From: MH13 sp040219355
Lineage (GTDB): Bacteria; Pseudomonadota; Alphaproteobacteria; Rhizobiales; MH13
Assembly: GCA_040219355.1 (NCBI GenBank)
Contig: JAVJSN010000003.1
Location: 1-64,000, forward strand
Direction: 5' to 3'
Length of the DNA stretch: 64,000 nucleotides
The position numbers were made by a program, and so were the translations under genes. Below, piece after piece: positions 63,099 to 64,000 of this stretch. How positions within the stretch are numbered: position 1 is the first letter of the stretch; every line of letters starts with the position of its first letter. Below the pieces are notes generated by a model, which saw nothing but the letters and a program-made list of their open reading frames with translations, was not told the DNA's origin and ran no database searches.

Positions 63099-63118
63099 AT
63101 TTCAGAAATAACTGAAAT
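63099..63118. promoter_or_regulatory. Palindrome, likely operator of the GbsR/cyd unit
   Basis: ATTTCAGAAATAACTGAAAT has perfect 7-base arms and a six-base A/T spacer, the form expected for a dimeric winged-helix regulator. It lies 16 bases before the preferred gbsR start and covers a possible earlier ATG at 63117. Autoregulation and control of the downstream oxidase are likely. Confidence 0.6.
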
Positions 63119-63134
63119 GCGAGAATTCACAAAC

Positions 63135-63704
63135 ATGCAGCTATCATCCTTGGAGCAGGAGTTCGTTCTCCATTTTGGAGAGATGGGGTCGCGTTGGGGC
63201 ATCAACCGAACAGTTGGGCAGATTTACGCGCTGCTGTTCTTGTCTGATCAGCCACTGAACGCTGAACAGATTGTCGAGAAGCTTGGCTTTTCCCGGTCCA
63301 ATGTTTCGATGGGCTTGAAAGAGCTTCAAGCCTGGAACTTGGTGCGCCTGAAGCACATCCCCGATGATCGGCGCGACTATTTCTCCGCGCCCGATGACCT
63401 TTGGGAAATCGTTCGCACGCTGGTGGCTGAGCGCAAAAAGCGTGAAATCGACCCCACGCTCACCAAACTGCGTGAGCTTGAGATGCAGACGCCAAGCAAT
63501 GAAAGCGATGTGCATGCACACTCCAAAATCAGCGACCTGCGCGAATTGATTGAGCTACTGACAGGCTGGCATGACGATATGAACCGCCTAGAAACCGAGC
63601 GGCTTGTTCAGCTGCTGGCTCTGGGCTCGAAACTGCAAAAGTTCGCCGCCAAAGCTGAAACCATTGTGCCGTTCAAACGCGCGCCAAAGGAGCTCCAGTC
63701 ATGA
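63135..63704 (+). CDS. GbsR/MarR-family transcriptional regulator
   Basis: The 189-residue protein has a winged helix-turn-helix (~15-90; GINRTVGQIYALLFLSDQPL, then KLGFSRSNVSMGLKELQAWNLVR) and a C-terminal helical region. MQLSSLEQEFVLHFGEMGSRW at the start is typical of the GbsR type placed before cytochrome bd genes in alphaproteobacteria. ATG at 63135 is chosen because it starts at this conserved segment; ATG at 63117 lies inside a palindrome. The stop overlaps the cydA start (ATGA). Confidence 0.88.
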   Translation: MQLSSLEQEFVLHFGEMGSRWGINRTVGQIYALLFLSDQPLNAEQIVEKLGFSRSNVSMGLKELQAWNLVRLKHIPDDRRDYFSAPDDLWEIVRTLVAERKKREIDPTLTKLRELEMQTPSNESDVHAHSKISDLRELIELLTGWHDDMNRLETERLVQLLALGSKLQKFAAKAETIVPFKRAPKELQS

Positions 63705-64000
63705 TGGACACTCTCATTCTCTCGCGCATTCAGTTTGGCGCCAACATCTCCTTCCACATCCTGTTTCCCACCATCACCATCGCATTGGGTTGGGTGCTTT
63801 TGTTCTTCAAGCTGCGCTTTAATGCCACCGGCGATGATCGCTGGATGGATGGCTATCGCTTCTTCGTCAAAGTGTTTGCCCTCACCTTCGCGCTGGGTGT
63901 TGTCTCTGGCATCACGATGAGCTTTCAGTTTGGCACCAACTGGCCAGGCTTCATGGAAGCGGTTGGCAACATCGCCGGGCCTTTGCTTGCCTATGAGATT
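63701..64000 (+). CDS. cydA: Cytochrome bd-type quinol oxidase subunit I (right edge, partial)
   Basis: The first 100 codons are present; the gene continues past the window. RIQFGANISFHILFPTITIALGW includes His19, matching a conserved haem-ligand position of subunit I. Further on are the hydrophobic KVFALTFALGVVSGITMSF and QFGTNWPGFMEAVGNIAGPLLAYE. The enzyme oxidises quinol and reduces oxygen without proton pumping. The GNIAGPLLAYE style resembles the cyanide-insensitive (CIO) branch. Subunit II (cydB) is expected next. Confidence 0.93.
   Translation, partial: MMDTLILSRIQFGANISFHILFPTITIALGWVLLFFKLRFNATGDDRWMDGYRFFVKVFALTFALGVVSGITMSFQFGTNWPGFMEAVGNIAGPLLAYEI

Overview
The window looks like a chromosomal segment of an alphaproteobacterium, most likely Hyphomicrobiales (Rhizobiales). 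Several points suggest this: the gene order rpsF-rpsR-rplI-dnaB-alr-radA-cvpA-purF, an HdaA-type DnaA relative next to purM-purN, ppk next to ppx, a GbsR/MarR regulator overlapping a cytochrome bd-type oxidase gene, and moderately high GC. Almost every gene is core housekeeping. No tRNA, rRNA, CRISPR array or intact transposase was seen.

Layout. 1-6.5 kb is accessory: the 5' part of a repeat-rich autotransporter running off the left edge, a divergent LysR regulator, an lrgA-lrgB pair, a membrane-bound CSS/EAL c-di-GMP phosphodiesterase and a PfkB sugar kinase. 6.5-17.1 kb is core: aspS, rnd, ppx, ppk, hdaA, an AI-2E-type permease, purM and purN. 17.1-25.3 kb mixes a YHYH protein, a small DnaB-like RecA-fold ATPase, ndk, a glutathione S-transferase, an ABC-F ATPase, a YbjN protein and pepA-holC. 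25.6-33.3 kb is an envelope operon lptF-lptG-lptD-surA-pdxA-rsmA. It converges on a long minus-strand series, fabD-fabG-acpP-fabF, then mltG-yicC-gmk. 40.2-49.1 kb is the ribosomal/replication/purine series rpsF to purF plus an SDR. 49.1-54.2 kb is der, a BamB-like lipoprotein, a YfgM-like protein, panB and NnrU. 54.4-59.8 kb holds an L,D-transpeptidase, a DksA-like protein, uspA-sulP and a chemoreceptor. 59.9-62.9 kb holds guaA with what looks like island debris at its 3' end: a HEPN/Ymh-type gene and a decayed fragment. The right edge holds a GbsR regulator and the start of a cydA-type oxidase gene.

How the genes work together. The Lpt/SurA operon and the BamB/YfgM-like genes serve outer-membrane assembly. 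The fab genes, mltG, alr and the L,D-transpeptidase make lipid and peptidoglycan precursors or remodel the wall. purM, purN, purF, guaA, ndk and gmk cover purine synthesis and nucleotide balance. dnaB, hdaA, holC, radA and the DnaA-box-like cluster at 36.3 kb concern replication control and repair.

No clearly new multi-gene system was found. The best candidates for a second look are the HEPN gene and decayed ORF behind guaA, the three 11-bp-phased DnaA-box-like sequences between mltG and fabF, the stand-alone DnaB-like ATPase behind IS-end-like repeats, and the palindrome in front of the GbsR/cydA unit.
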